This document shows positions 16,302 to 25,365 of a stretch of DNA of 64,000 bases, in pieces (within the stretch, counting starts at the first letter, position 1; each line of letters starts with the position of its first letter). Made by a program: the position numbers and the translations under genes. The stretch is from Neopusillimonas maritima (lineage in GTDB: Bacteria > Pseudomonadota > Gammaproteobacteria > Burkholderiales > Burkholderiaceae_B). Under the pieces are notes generated by a model that saw only the letters and a program-made list of their open reading frames with translations, made no database searches and was not told the origin of the DNA. The stretch is taken from positions 558,001 to 622,000 of the forward strand of contig NZ_NQOU01000002.1 of assembly GCF_003576595.1 (NCBI RefSeq), given 5' to 3'.

Positions 16302-17681
16302 TTAAGTGCGATACCGGGTTACCAAATCGTGAAGTCGCACCTTGCAGGTAAGCGCAATGTTTTCAAATAAGCTCGCAGGCATGTCGGGAGCATGGTTATG
16401 AATGTCCTGCTCAACCTTGGCAATTGCAATTGACGCTTTGTCGTTTAATTCGTCTATCCACTTGTTAATTGTGTCAACGCCACCCGTTAAATGGCGCAAG
16501 CGCATGTTGAATAAGTCGTAGTGGCGTTTTTTACCTTGTGCCCATGCCATGGATAACTTCAACCGACGCAAATGGAAATCGGGAAAACCGGGCGACTGAA
16601 CCAGCGGCAACAACGAAATAACATCGTAAAGCGGCGTTAAAAAATAAGCACCACCGCGATCAAGGTACACACTGAAATTTTTCGCGTGCCCATCGGTTGC
16701 CGCTAAGGCATAAAACAACGCCTGGGCGCGGAAGAATGTGGCCAAATCCGCCTGCGCATGATGACCTTGTTCCAACAAGCGCGCTATTTGGTTAATGCCC
16801 GGACCGCCATCCCTTTCATATTTCATATGCGGGGGCAAACCAAATGCCTGACACATATCCTCTTGCGGAAGGCGCAGTAAAACGTTGCCTTGCCAATCAC
16901 GATCGAACCGCTCAACCACTAACACCTTACGATGACCCAAAACTTGTATGGCGGTGTTGGCAACAGGTATACCGAAATGATGCAATATTCGACTGCACAA
17001 CCACTCATTCTCTACAGAATGCAACGCGGTCAACGCTGCGTTTCCGCCCACCTGCCCTAATGGAAACTTGATAATGTGTGTTGTGGGCGTGGTACCGCGC
17101 GGCAACATCCACTGCTCTTTGTGCCAAAGTAATGCCGTTTTTTCCTGCGCACCGGCCAACGAAATGCGAAAATCGTCGGGGTTATCTTGATGCAATAACG
17201 GCCCGCCTGACAACACCGAGTCGAAATAATCTGCCAAGGCATATTCTGAAAGGGTTATGCCTTGCGGCGGCCCTGGCATGGCCGCTTCGTCGTCATCTTC
17301 AAGCAGTTGCAGCGCACCTATGCAATCGCGACCCACTTCACGTAACAGGGCGAAAGAGTCGCTGGGGCTTACCCCAAAACGCTGGCCGATACGACGACGA
17401 ATATTGATATTGTCGGGCAACAGGTTGTCGAAATAGGCCCTAACGTGCGGCCCATTTTGTGTCAGCATGCCGTTTACCACCGGCATTGAAAGCGACACCG
17501 GGCGAAAAGCCGGGTGATGCAGCCACGCCGAGTCATACTCGAAGGTGTCGGAGCTTGGCTGCACGCCCCGCCGGGTTTCCCACCACCCTACCCGCACGCC
17601 GTTCATCCAAACGGAAAGCCGACGACGCTGCGAAGGCCTGCCCGGCCTTGCAGTTGAAGAAGCAGACTCACCGCCTACCAT
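16302..17681 (-). CDS. hipA: HipA-family Ser/Thr kinase toxin (second copy)
   Basis: This 459-residue protein is a canonical HipA. It carries the N-terminal subdomain VWMNGVRVGWWE and FDNLLPDNINIRRRIGQRFG, the SLAGAQEKTALL loop near residue 172, THIIKFPLG, VVERFDRDW, QEDMCQAFG, the catalytic loop ATDGHAKNFSVYL near 326, and TPLYDVISL. HipA kinases arrest growth by phosphorylating glutamyl-tRNA synthetase in the studied example. It overlaps hipB by 7 bases. It converges with the TetR gene at 16291, leaving 10 bases. It is much nearer the Escherichia coli type than the HipA at 2243. Confidence 0.95.
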   Translation of the reverse strand: MVGGESASSTARPGRPSQRRRLSVWMNGVRVGWWETRRGVQPSSDTFEYDSAWLHHPAFRPVSLSMPVVNGMLTQNGPHVRAYFDNLLPDNINIRRRIGQRFGVSPSDSFALLREVGRDCIGALQLLEDDDEAAMPGPPQGITLSEYALADYFDSVLSGGPLLHQDNPDDFRISLAGAQEKTALLWHKEQWMLPRGTTPTTHIIKFPLGQVGGNAALTALHSVENEWLCSRILHHFGIPVANTAIQVLGHRKVLVVERFDRDWQGNVLLRLPQEDMCQAFGLPPHMKYERDGGPGINQIARLLEQGHHAQADLATFFRAQALFYALAATDGHAKNFSVYLDRGGAYFLTPLYDVISLLPLVQSPGFPDFHLRRLKLSMAWAQGKKRHYDLFNMRLRHLTGGVDTINKWIDELNDKASIAIAKVEQDIHNHAPDMPASLFENIALTCKVRLHDLVTRYRT

Positions 17682-17983
17682 TGCGGTTTGCTTCGCGTAA
17701 CTGAACCCCCGGACTCTTGCAAAGTAGGGTCCGCGAATACGGCATCACGCGACTGGACCTGCAATTGCATGCCCAGTATCGCCAGTATTTGCATAAATTG
17801 CTCGACCCGCATGGCGGTTGGATTAGACAATAGTTCTGACACGCGTGACTGTTGCAACCCCAGCCGCTTGCCTAGCTCTTTTTGACTAATTTTTTGTTGC
17901 TTGCGCAAGCCATTCAACAATACGCTGATTTCACGTTCGGTACGTAAAGGAACAGGTTGCAAAGAACCAGGCAGTGTATTCAT
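17675..17983 (-). CDS. hipB: HipB-like antitoxin (second copy)
   Basis: The 102-residue protein has an Xre helix-turn-helix: LRTEREISVLLNGLRKQQKI, ISQKELGKRLGLQQSRVSEL, then MRVEQFMQILAILGMQLQVQ. This arrangement is typical of HipB. The 25-residue tail (DAVFADPTLQESGGSVTRSK) is probably flexible. It lies upstream of and overlaps hipA. The 85 bases upstream (17984-18068) are AT-rich and should contain the promoter and operator, but I could not define a convincing palindrome. Confidence 0.92.
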   Translation of the reverse strand: MNTLPGSLQPVPLRTEREISVLLNGLRKQQKISQKELGKRLGLQQSRVSELLSNPTAMRVEQFMQILAILGMQLQVQSRDAVFADPTLQESGGSVTRSKPQW

Positions 17984-18068
17984 TGTTCAATCCATTTACA
18001 TCGCTATAAGCAATTTAAATGAATTAATTGGCAAAAGCAATATTTCTATTTTATTGCTAAAACCGATA

Positions 18069-19286
18069 CTAAACCGCGCCGGCCTTTTTCAACGACTCAA
18101 TCGTCTGCGCATCAATCCCTAACTCACCCAGCACCTGTTCGGTATGCTGCCCCAGCGTCGGCGGGGGCGTGGTGTATTCAATGGGGGTGCCAGAGAACTT
18201 CATGGGGCTGGCCACTAAATTCAGTGACCCATACGTTTCCGACGGCACTTCCACCCGCATATTGCGTGCCTGCACGTGGGGGTCTTCGAATACGCGGTCA
18301 ATCGTATTAATGGGCCCGCAGGGGAAACCGTTTTCAATGGCAAGCTGACACCATTGATCAATGGTTTTCAGCAACATGCGTTCTTGTAGCAAAGGTACGA
18401 GTTGGTCGCGATTCGCCACGCGCTGGGCATTGGTGCTGAAGCGTTCATCTTCAGCCAAGCCGCCGTAGCCGGCCGTTTCGCAAAAGGCTTTGAATTGGGT
18501 GTCGTTGCCAATGGCTAACATAACGTAGCCGTCGGCACATTGAAATGGCTGGTACGGCACGATAGACGGGTGCGCACTGCCCAACCGTCCCGGCACTTTG
18601 CCGCTTAACAGGTAATTGCTGGCCTGGTTCGCCAGCGAGGCCACTTGCACGTCGAGCAACGCCACGTCGATGTGCTGCCCCTGGCCGGTTTGTGTACGCG
18701 CATAAAGCGCCGCCAGAATGGCCGATGTGGCATACAGGCCCGTCAGAATATCCACCACGGCCACGCCCACTTTTTGCGGGCCGCCACCCGGTACGGTGTC
18801 GGGCTCGCCGGTAATGCTCATTAAGCCACCCATGGCCTGAATAAGAGCATCGTAACCGGGGCGTTCGGCATAAGGGCCGGTATGACCAAAACCCGTAATG
18901 GAACAGTAAATCAGCCTCGGGTTCACCTTGGCCAGGCTGTTGTAATCCAGGCCATACTTTTTCAGGCCGCCGAACTTGTAGTTTTCAACCAGAATATCGG
19001 CCTTTGCCACCAACTCGAGCAATACTTTCTTGCCCTCGGGCTGGGTGAAGTCCAACGTAATGGAACGTTTACCGCGGTTGGCGCAGAAGTAATAGGCAGC
19101 GTCGCGGGGTTCGCCTTCAGCCGTATTCACAAAGGGGGGGCCCCAGGCGCGGGTGTCGTCGCCCTTGCCCGGGCGCTCGACTTTAATAACGTCGGCCCCC
19201 AGGTCGGCCAGGTTCTGGGTTGACCACGGGCCGGCCAGAATTCTGGACAAATCAAGAACAACCACCCCGTTTAACGCGCCTGACAT
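18069..19286 (-). CDS. CaiB/BaiF family CoA transferase
   Basis: The 405-residue protein is a class III CoA transferase. It has VVVLDLSRILAGPWSTQNLA, LGADVIKVERPGKGDDTRAW, ENYKFGGLKKYGLDY and the aspartate region GYDALIQAMGGLMSITGEPD, where the family's catalytic Asp lies. It moves CoA between acids, usually from succinyl-CoA or another short acyl-CoA to a dicarboxylic or hydroxy acid. As last gene of the reductase-enamidase operon it could activate the carboxylic acid end-product, for example glutarate. That substrate is an inference from the pathway model only. Confidence 0.92.
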   Translation of the reverse strand: MSGALNGVVVLDLSRILAGPWSTQNLADLGADVIKVERPGKGDDTRAWGPPFVNTAEGEPRDAAYYFCANRGKRSITLDFTQPEGKKVLLELVAKADILVENYKFGGLKKYGLDYNSLAKVNPRLIYCSITGFGHTGPYAERPGYDALIQAMGGLMSITGEPDTVPGGGPQKVGVAVVDILTGLYATSAILAALYARTQTGQGQHIDVALLDVQVASLANQASNYLLSGKVPGRLGSAHPSIVPYQPFQCADGYVMLAIGNDTQFKAFCETAGYGGLAEDERFSTNAQRVANRDQLVPLLQERMLLKTIDQWCQLAIENGFPCGPINTIDRVFEDPHVQARNMRVEVPSETYGSLNLVASPMKFSGTPIEYTTPPPTLGQHTEQVLGELGIDAQTIESLKKAGAV

Positions 19287-19301
19287 CTACCTCACCCCTT
19301 T

Positions 19302-20492
19302 TTACTTTTCAATCACCGGCAACTCCGTGGCCGGCGGTGTGTTGCGGCTGCGCTGACAACGCACAATACCGTCGATAATAACCATGCCAATACCTGGAAT
19401 ATCACCCAACTGAACACTTTCCAGAATGTTCTCGGCCGGTGTGTGCTGGGCACGGTCCATAATTACGAAGTCGGCCGCACGCCCCACCTCGATCAAGCCG
19501 CAGTCCAGATCGCGCATGCGGGCCGTATTGCCGGTGGCAAAACAGAACGCAATTTCAGCGGGAATGTCGGCCAGGCTGGACAACTGTGCAATCATACGCA
19601 GAATCCCCAAGGGTTGCACACCCGAGCCGGCCGGGCCGTCGGTGCCCAGAATGACACGGTGCAAACAGCCCAGTTCATGGGCATGACGCGCAGTCAGAAT
19701 GGCAATGCGCTCATTACCGTTATGCACAATTTCAATGCCGCGCGTGGAACGCTCACACAATTCACACACATGTTTATAGGGCAACGCCGTATGGCCGCCA
19801 TTAATGTGGCCGATAATGTCGGCATCTGCTTCCAGCACCACGTCTTTGTCGATGAGACCCGAACCTGGAATGGACGGGCCGCCGGTGTGAATGGTGCTTT
19901 GAATGCCGTACTTGCGCGCCCATTTCACCATTTCAGCGGCTTCGTCACCCGCCTTCACGCTACCCAGGCCAATTTCACCCAACAGCTTCACACCCGCGTC
20001 GGCCAGGTCTTTGAAGTCGGACTCGACCATGCCCTTTTCAATCACCGGCGCACCGGCCAAGACTTTCACACCACCTGGGCGGGCATTTTCAAAGGCTCGT
20101 TGCGAAGTAATGGCCAACGCTTTCAAGCCCACAATATCTTTTGGGCGACCGGGATAATGCACTTCACCGGCCGAAATCATGGTGGTCACCCCACCGTTCA
20201 GGGTTGAGTCGATCCAACCGATTTGACCCTGGCGCGGTGTCCAGTCGCCCGCTACGGGGTGAACGTGCGAGTCGATTAGGCCGGGCGCCAACGCAGTACC
20301 CCGGCAATCAATCACGCGATCGGCACCTTCCACATCGCAATCTTTGTATTTACCCACCGCCGCAATGCGGCCGTCGTTCACCACAATGGTGTCGGCTTCA
20401 AGAATGGGGTTGTCGAGGTCACCCGACAAGAGCAAACCAATATTTTTAATGACTACTTTGCCGGATTTGGCTTCGGGAGCTGCTGCTGCCAT
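19302..20492 (-). CDS. Amidohydrolase, enamidase-like
   Basis: The 396-residue protein is an amidohydrolase-superfamily enzyme. It has the metal ligands GLIDSHVHPVAGDW (His-x-His), QSTIHTGG, IIGHINGG and the catalytic aspartate in LGTDGPAGSGVQPLGI. The start has AGGAGG upstream. It resembles the enamidase of nicotinate fermentation, which hydrolyses 6-oxo-1,4,5,6-tetrahydronicotinate to 2-formylglutarate and ammonia. The presence of a 6-hydroxynicotinate reductase homologue in the same operon supports that reading. Without an alignment I cannot exclude another cyclic-amide or imidazolone-type substrate. Confidence 0.8.
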   Translation of the reverse strand: MAAAAPEAKSGKVVIKNIGLLLSGDLDNPILEADTIVVNDGRIAAVGKYKDCDVEGADRVIDCRGTALAPGLIDSHVHPVAGDWTPRQGQIGWIDSTLNGGVTTMISAGEVHYPGRPKDIVGLKALAITSQRAFENARPGGVKVLAGAPVIEKGMVESDFKDLADAGVKLLGEIGLGSVKAGDEAAEMVKWARKYGIQSTIHTGGPSIPGSGLIDKDVVLEADADIIGHINGGHTALPYKHVCELCERSTRGIEIVHNGNERIAILTARHAHELGCLHRVILGTDGPAGSGVQPLGILRMIAQLSSLADIPAEIAFCFATGNTARMRDLDCGLIEVGRAADFVIMDRAQHTPAENILESVQLGDIPGIGMVIIDGIVRCQRSRNTPPATELPVIEK

Positions 20493-20547
20493 GTTGTTCC
20501 TCCTGTTGTATGCCGCGCCCTTTAATTAAGCGCGCGGTGCACATTAT

Positions 20548-21132
20548 TTAACGCAAACCGTCTTCGCCTTTGATTTCATCCTTGGTAAGCCCGCCTACGC
20601 GTGGCAAGGGGCGGCCGGAATCAGTGACGGCCACAGCCACCACAATTTCGTTGGCGCGCGGTGCGTCGGATACGCGGGCTTCTACCGCGTCGAAGTGGGT
20701 GCGCACATAGGCCGCATCTTTATGGCCCAGGGGCACGTCGATTGCAGCACCCACACCCCCCATTTTCTTGGACGACGGTACCAGCGCCGCGCCTTTTTCA
20801 ATGGCTTTGCGTAAGGGTGCGCCCAGCTTGGGGTGCAAAATCGCCGCCGCATGCTCCAGCTCGCCGGCTTCGCCCACAATGGCAGCTTTACCATAGCTTT
20901 CTGCCTGGCCGGGCTGAATACCCAATGCCTGTACGCACTTCTCGCCCAGCAAACCGCCCAATTCTTCACCCGCGGCAATCAGGTCATCCAGGCTTTCAAC
21001 ATATTTACCGGCATACGGGTTTTCAATTACCGCTACCGCCACCGCGCGACGCGTGGGTGGGTTTATTTGCTTGCCCATTTCGATACGGGTTTCGTCAACG
21101 GTGACGACGATCTTGCGAATCTTTGCTGCCAT
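20548..21132 (-). CDS. DUF1185 / 'amino acid synthesis' family protein
   Basis: The 194-residue protein begins MAAKIRKIVVTVDETRIEMG and includes PTRRAVAVAVIENPYAGKYV, YGKAAIVGEAGELEHAAAIL and HFDAVEARVSDAPRANEIVV. These blocks define the DUF1185 (PF06684) family, whose structures have a chorismate-mutase-like fold and no proven reaction. It is a paralogue of the next upstream gene (21267-21920). It lies between the reductase and the enamidase in the operon, so a role in ring opening or handling of the reduced ring is plausible but unproven. The ribosome-binding site AAGGAG is clear. Confidence 0.88.
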   Translation of the reverse strand: MAAKIRKIVVTVDETRIEMGKQINPPTRRAVAVAVIENPYAGKYVESLDDLIAAGEELGGLLGEKCVQALGIQPGQAESYGKAAIVGEAGELEHAAAILHPKLGAPLRKAIEKGAALVPSSKKMGGVGAAIDVPLGHKDAAYVRTHFDAVEARVSDAPRANEIVVAVAVTDSGRPLPRVGGLTKDEIKGEDGLR

Positions 21133-21266
21133 TTTTACTCTCCTTACGGGTCTTTTCTGACACTACTTTTTGCAGAATATCTACTCATTCTTAACCAATC
21201 GGCTTTAACGCGAAACGCTTCGGCAACACGCACGATTACTTGCGAGCGCCGTGTTATTTAACGCGC

Positions 21267-21920
21267 TTAGCGCAAACCGTCGTACTTGCTGATCTGGTCG
21301 GGTGTTAAGCCGCCCACGCGCTGGTGAATGCGCCCACCAGTTGCCATCACCAAAACAAACACAATTTCGTCGCGCGCCGGGGCGCCGGGCACCCACACTT
21401 CCATGGCATCGAAATGGCCACGCACATAGCTGGCGGTAACGTGGGTAAGGGGCACGTCTAAACGCGTACCGGGGTCGCCCACTTTCTTGGTTGAAGGCAC
21501 AATGGAAAGCGCACGCCCCATCTCTAACCCTTTTTGCCCAGAACTTTGACCTTGTTTGTAGGAAGAACGATCGCCCTTCCAGCCCAACAGTTCGCGCATG
21601 GCGTAGCCACCGGGCACATGCCAGAGCGCACCGTGTTCAAGTTCGCCGGCACTACCCACTATGGCACCCTTGCCATAGCTTTCAATATCGTCGGGCGTGA
21701 CTTCCATGGCTTTCACCAGGCGCTCGGCCATTTCCAGGCCCACGGGGTTCAAGGCTTCCATCATGGGCACAATGTCGGGCTCATAGCGCCCGGCATAGGG
21801 GTTTTTCAACACGGCCGCCACCGACCCCCGAATTAACGGCTTATCAGCCACCGGCCCGAATTCATGAAAAATCGTTTCAACCTGGGTTTGGATGTTCCGT
21901 ACTTCAATAAGGTCTGACAT
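21267..21920 (-). CDS. DUF1185 / 'amino acid synthesis' family protein, second paralogue
   Basis: The 217-residue protein shares the family blocks with its neighbour: VAAVLKNPYAGRYEPDIVPM, YGKGAIVGSAGELEHGALWH and HFDAMEVWVPGAPARDEIVF, ending RVGGLTPDQISKYDGLR versus RVGGLTKDEIKGEDGLR. It is longer by an insertion near WHVPGGYAMRELLGWKGDRS. Two different paralogues side by side suggest a hetero-oligomer or two successive steps. The 134-base gap to the next gene downstream (21133-21266) shows no other gene. The start has GGAAGG upstream. Confidence 0.88.
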   Translation of the reverse strand: MSDLIEVRNIQTQVETIFHEFGPVADKPLIRGSVAAVLKNPYAGRYEPDIVPMMEALNPVGLEMAERLVKAMEVTPDDIESYGKGAIVGSAGELEHGALWHVPGGYAMRELLGWKGDRSSYKQGQSSGQKGLEMGRALSIVPSTKKVGDPGTRLDVPLTHVTASYVRGHFDAMEVWVPGAPARDEIVFVLVMATGGRIHQRVGGLTPDQISKYDGLR

Positions 21921-21955
21921 GACGTTCCTTCCTGCTTTCCTGGAAATTTAAAGAA

Positions 21956-22915
21956 TCAGTTCAATGCGTTTTCAATAATGTTTTGCGGCAATATGAAACG
22001 GGCCTGCCCTTGCAACACCAACACTGCGCCCAAAATAGCGCCCTGTTCGAACATAACGCGGGCAGCGGTTTCACCTGCATCCAGCGCCTGCTTTATGGCA
22101 ACGGGCGGCAATGGCCCTACGGCCACTGTGACGGGCAAATCACCTAAATCTGCGTCATCTTTTAAGGTGTTGGCGGGTGCGCGCTCAATGGCATCATGCG
22201 ACACATTCACCTGGTTGGCAATGAGCGTGGCGGCCACGTCGGCCTGTGCCGCTTGCGGTGCAAATACCGTTACGCTGTCGGCAATACCCAGGCTTTGGCT
22301 GCGCCCACGCCAGCCGCTGGTGGCAATCCCGCCAATGCCCATTTCAGGGGTAATGGTGAAACGACCGTCTACCGCCAAGCCGCCGCCTTCAACATGAATC
22401 GCTTCGGGGTTACTAAGCAAGCCCACGGTGTAGTGTCGGCCGGGCGCAAGATGCAAGGCGATATCGCCACCGTTATTTACGTAAGCGCGTGGGAAGTCAG
22501 GGCGCACATCTGCCCCGGACACCATTGCACCCGGCCGCCCCAACAAAGTTTCCAGCACTTCATCGGCCACCGAACCCGCCACCGCCGCCATGGGGGTGAC
22601 GAATTGCGCTCGATGGCGCCAACAGGCGGCAAACATGCGTTGGGCAACTGCCGAATGAAAAGATGCGCGTGGTTCTAATGTATTCGGAATAGGCCGGCGC
22701 AGGGCTTTCAACTCGATCACCAGTTCAGGCAATATCTGGGAAAACCGTTCCCAGGCGCGCTCCAACCCGGCATTAACCGCGTCGGGGTCACCTTCAACCC
22801 CAATAATCAAATCAATCGGGCCATGCTGAAAATGCGTGCGGCCATCGGGCAACGTTGCACACAACGCCCCCGAAGGGGCGCTGCGCGTGCGTTCCTGAAG
22901 CGCGTGCTGCGTCAT
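21956..22915 (-). CDS. UPF0280 family protein (ApbE-like fold)
   Basis: The 319-residue protein matches the UPF0280 family: FQHGPIDLIIGVEGDPDAVN, FVTPMAAVAGSVADEVLETL, AYVNNGGDIALHLAPGRHYT and GIGGIATSGWRGRSQSLGIA. The MAAVAGSVAD and NNGGDIALHL segments resemble those of ApbE-type flavin transferases. It starts 18 bases after the reductase stop. A plausible role is flavin attachment or maturation of the neighbouring reductase, which fits a flavin/iron-sulfur enzyme, but this is inference. Confidence 0.85.
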   Translation of the reverse strand: MTQHALQERTRSAPSGALCATLPDGRTHFQHGPIDLIIGVEGDPDAVNAGLERAWERFSQILPELVIELKALRRPIPNTLEPRASFHSAVAQRMFAACWRHRAQFVTPMAAVAGSVADEVLETLLGRPGAMVSGADVRPDFPRAYVNNGGDIALHLAPGRHYTVGLLSNPEAIHVEGGGLAVDGRFTITPEMGIGGIATSGWRGRSQSLGIADSVTVFAPQAAQADVAATLIANQVNVSHDAIERAPANTLKDDADLGDLPVTVAVGPLPPVAIKQALDAGETAARVMFEQGAILGAVLVLQGQARFILPQNIIENALN

Positions 22916-22933
22916 GCCCGTAGCGCGGGCCGC

Positions 22934-24538
22934 TTAGGCCAGCATGGGTTTACGACCCAGGGGCCAGGGGCTGTTCTCGTCGTGCCATTCAATAATGCGG
23001 TGGCGATCTTTTTCCACAACGTCTTGAATCGAACGCACTGCGTCGGCATGGCCACCCAAACGGGTGTAGTCGTCCAGCTTCATGGAAAACTCGATCGGCG
23101 CCACAATGGCCGGTGTCGGCACATAACCGAATGAGTTGTCGGGCATGCGAAGCACATCGACCATCACGGTAATGCCGCCACCCGGCCAGATATACGCGGG
23201 GGCGCCGCCACACGTTACGTTCACAAGCGACGTTTTAATGGAGTTCGTTAGCCAAATGGGGTTTTCGGTGACCCCGGCACGCAAAGAGCCACCCGCACCC
23301 GCCAGGAACAGCACGCTGGCCAGCGAGGGCTCGCAATTTTCACCGATGCGCTCCACTGTTTTCTGCAATGCATCGGGCATGGGCTTACGCTGCGGTTTCA
23401 GGTCGTCGTCAAGCTCGTAGTATTCAGCATGCTCGCCGGTGGTGGACGTAATCAACATACGCAAGCCCGGCCAGGCCACGTCGGGGTTGAAGCCTTCAAT
23501 AATGGCGAGCGGGTCGGAAATGTCGGTACCGCCCCAACCGTTACCGGGGTTGGCCACCTGGAAGTAACGGCCCGGTGTGGATTTACGCCCTTTCATTTTG
23601 ATGCCGGTAGGGGGAATATCCAGACAACGCCCGGCCTGGTGCTCGCTGAGCACCCCGGTAATGTGATCGTCGACCACCACCACTTCGTCGGTGTGACCGA
23701 ACCATTGCTTGGCAAAAATGCCGATCGCCGCTGAACCGCAGCCCACCCGCATGCGCTTTTCTTCCACGCCGTCGACAATGGGGGCTTTGCCGGCCTGAAC
23801 CACCAGTTGCGCACCGCCGTCGATCGACAGCTCTACCGCTTCTTTATTACCCAGCGCCATCATCATGTCGCAGGTCATGCGGCCTTCTTTCTTGCTGCCA
23901 CCGGTTAAGTGGTGCACGCCACCCAATGACAACATTTGCGAACCATATTCCGCGGTTGTAACGTGGCCGACAATTTCGCCTTTAAAACGAATATTCGATT
24001 GCTCCGGGCCCAGATAACGATCAGTATCGATTTTGACCTTGAAGCTGCAATAACTGAAGATACCTTCGGTGACCACAGTGACCATATCCACGTCGTTCGC
24101 CTTCGACGAGACAATGAACGGTGCAGGTTTGTAATCGGGGTAGGTGGTACCTGAACCAATGCCGCTTACGAACAAATCGTTCGGGTCGGAAACGGCATTC
24201 GCCTCAACATCGCGCGTGCGGGCATTCACCAGGCCCTCGGGGGCGTCGCCCGCAACGGGTTCGTGGCGCGTGGCCAGCCCCGTATCGTCGAGCCGGCGCA
24301 TCAGGATAACGGGGTCGATACGAACCAAGTTGCCGTCTTCATTACCCCAACGATCACAGGCACCCGTGCGGCCATCCGTAATTTGGCACAGCACCGGACA
24401 GGCGTTGCACTCTACCTTGTTTGAAGCCATTTTCTCGCTTCGCGGCTTGGATTTTTCCAATACCGTTGGTCCCGAGGTACTGGACGTGGTGTCGTCCAGG
24501 TTATCCATGCTGTGATCGATTTTTGTGTGTTCAGTCAT
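22934..24538 (-). CDS. 6-hydroxynicotinate reductase-like iron-sulfur protein
   Basis: I chose ATG 24538 (AAGGAG 9 bases upstream), giving 534 residues. Cys44, Cys47, Cys51 and Cys61 (VECNACPVLC, RTGACDRWGN) form a likely 4Fe-4S site after a disordered leader. The rest includes SGIGSGTTYPDYKPAPFIVS, MRVGCGSAAIGIFAKQWFGH and CGGAPAYIWPGGGITVMVDV. The sequence fits the family named after 6-hydroxynicotinate reductase of Eubacterium barkeri, which uses reduced ferredoxin to make 6-oxotetrahydronicotinate. It is the first gene of the operon with UPF0280, two DUF1185 proteins, the enamidase and a CoA transferase. A 7Fe ferredoxin is encoded 7 kb away. The family name rests on recall, so the substrate could be another N-heterocycle. 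Confidence 0.82.
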   Translation of the reverse strand: MTEHTKIDHSMDNLDDTTSSTSGPTVLEKSKPRSEKMASNKVECNACPVLCQITDGRTGACDRWGNEDGNLVRIDPVILMRRLDDTGLATRHEPVAGDAPEGLVNARTRDVEANAVSDPNDLFVSGIGSGTTYPDYKPAPFIVSSKANDVDMVTVVTEGIFSYCSFKVKIDTDRYLGPEQSNIRFKGEIVGHVTTAEYGSQMLSLGGVHHLTGGSKKEGRMTCDMMMALGNKEAVELSIDGGAQLVVQAGKAPIVDGVEEKRMRVGCGSAAIGIFAKQWFGHTDEVVVVDDHITGVLSEHQAGRCLDIPPTGIKMKGRKSTPGRYFQVANPGNGWGGTDISDPLAIIEGFNPDVAWPGLRMLITSTTGEHAEYYELDDDLKPQRKPMPDALQKTVERIGENCEPSLASVLFLAGAGGSLRAGVTENPIWLTNSIKTSLVNVTCGGAPAYIWPGGGITVMVDVLRMPDNSFGYVPTPAIVAPIEFSMKLDDYTRLGGHADAVRSIQDVVEKDRHRIIEWHDENSPWPLGRKPMLA

Positions 24539-24583
24539 TTCTGACAACTCCTTGTGCTGTGTGCACGCCACCCACTTACCACG

Positions 24584-24660
24584 TGTTAGTTACATTTATA
24601 TTTTATAAACACTATATTTGATAATAGCTTAAAAGATTTTTGACGACAATAATTGTAGTG
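24584..24660. promoter_or_regulatory. Promoter region of the reductase operon with CACTA-type half-sites
   Basis: The AT-rich stretch between the reductase and the isochorismatase gene contains AGTTACATTTAT (24588-24599), CACTATATTTGA (24610-24621) and TTGTAGTG (24653-24660, reverse of CACTACAA). These resemble the CACTACATAAAT half-site before the two TetR genes. The matches are imperfect, so regulation by the same protein is only suggested. Confidence 0.35.
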
Positions 24661-24687
24661 TATACGTGCAAATTTCGTACGCTAACC

Positions 24688-25365
24688 CTATGGCCACAAA
24701 TGCGGTACATCGTCGGCCATCAACACGTCACCAAACAAGGTTTGTACGTTGTTCAGGGTCGCGTTGTGTTCTTCATCCGTTAACGTGGCGTTGGCGTCCG
24801 CCAGAAACACCACCTGGTAGTTCATTTGCTGTGCATCACGCGCGGTACTTTCCGAGCAGCAATTACTCATGGTGCCGGAAATAATCACGGTCTCGATACC
24901 GCGCTCTTTCAATATGCGATCCAACTCACTTGTACCGGGCGTAAAACCACTGAAACGCGTCTTGTTGACGATCAGATCGTCGTCTTGCACCTCAAGCTCG
25001 GGCCATAACTGATGACCATGCGCACCCTCCCAAAAAGCCTCGGCAGACGCTCGTTTGGATTCCGGCGACGCAATCACGTTGTACCAAACCGTCCACGGGG
25101 TCGCTTCGGTTTCATCGTAGGTAAAACGCAAGAACACATTCACGCCGCCTGCGCGGCGCACCTCGGCGCTGACCTTATTAATGTTGGGCACAATCTCGCG
25201 CGCCAGCGGAATTTCCACGGCGCCGCCCGGCTCAACAAAGCCATTCTGCATATCAATAATTAAGTGGGCAGTTTTGCTAGGGTCAATTCGATGAAAAGCC
25301 TGAACACGACCGCGATGACCACGGCTACGCTCAACCAATTCGGGGTTCAATTGAATCTTATGCAT
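24688..25365 (-). CDS. Isochorismatase-fold cysteine hydrolase
   Basis: The 225-residue protein has the Asp-Lys-Cys catalytic triad of the family: Asp38 in LIIDMQNGF, Lys in IVNKTRFSGFTPG, and Cys in GTMSNCCSESTARDA (the second cysteine aligns with the nucleophile). It is related to N-carbamoyl and amide hydrolases and not to true isochorismatases. It overlaps the livM-type permease gene by 8 bases and ends the transporter operon. It probably hydrolyses an imported or ring-opened amide, releasing ammonia. The CC pair at the active site is unusual. The exact substrate is unknown. Confidence 0.9.
   Translation of the reverse strand: MHKIQLNPELVERSRGHRGRVQAFHRIDPSKTAHLIIDMQNGFVEPGGAVEIPLAREIVPNINKVSAEVRRAGGVNVFLRFTYDETEATPWTVWYNVIASPESKRASAEAFWEGAHGHQLWPELEVQDDDLIVNKTRFSGFTPGTSELDRILKERGIETVIISGTMSNCCSESTARDAQQMNYQVVFLADANATLTDEEHNATLNNVQTLFGDVLMADDVPHLWP

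Noticed and set aside
20141-20449. Plus-strand frames opposite the enamidase-like gene
   Set aside because: They are antisense to a protein with complete amidohydrolase metal motifs and lack any domain of their own.
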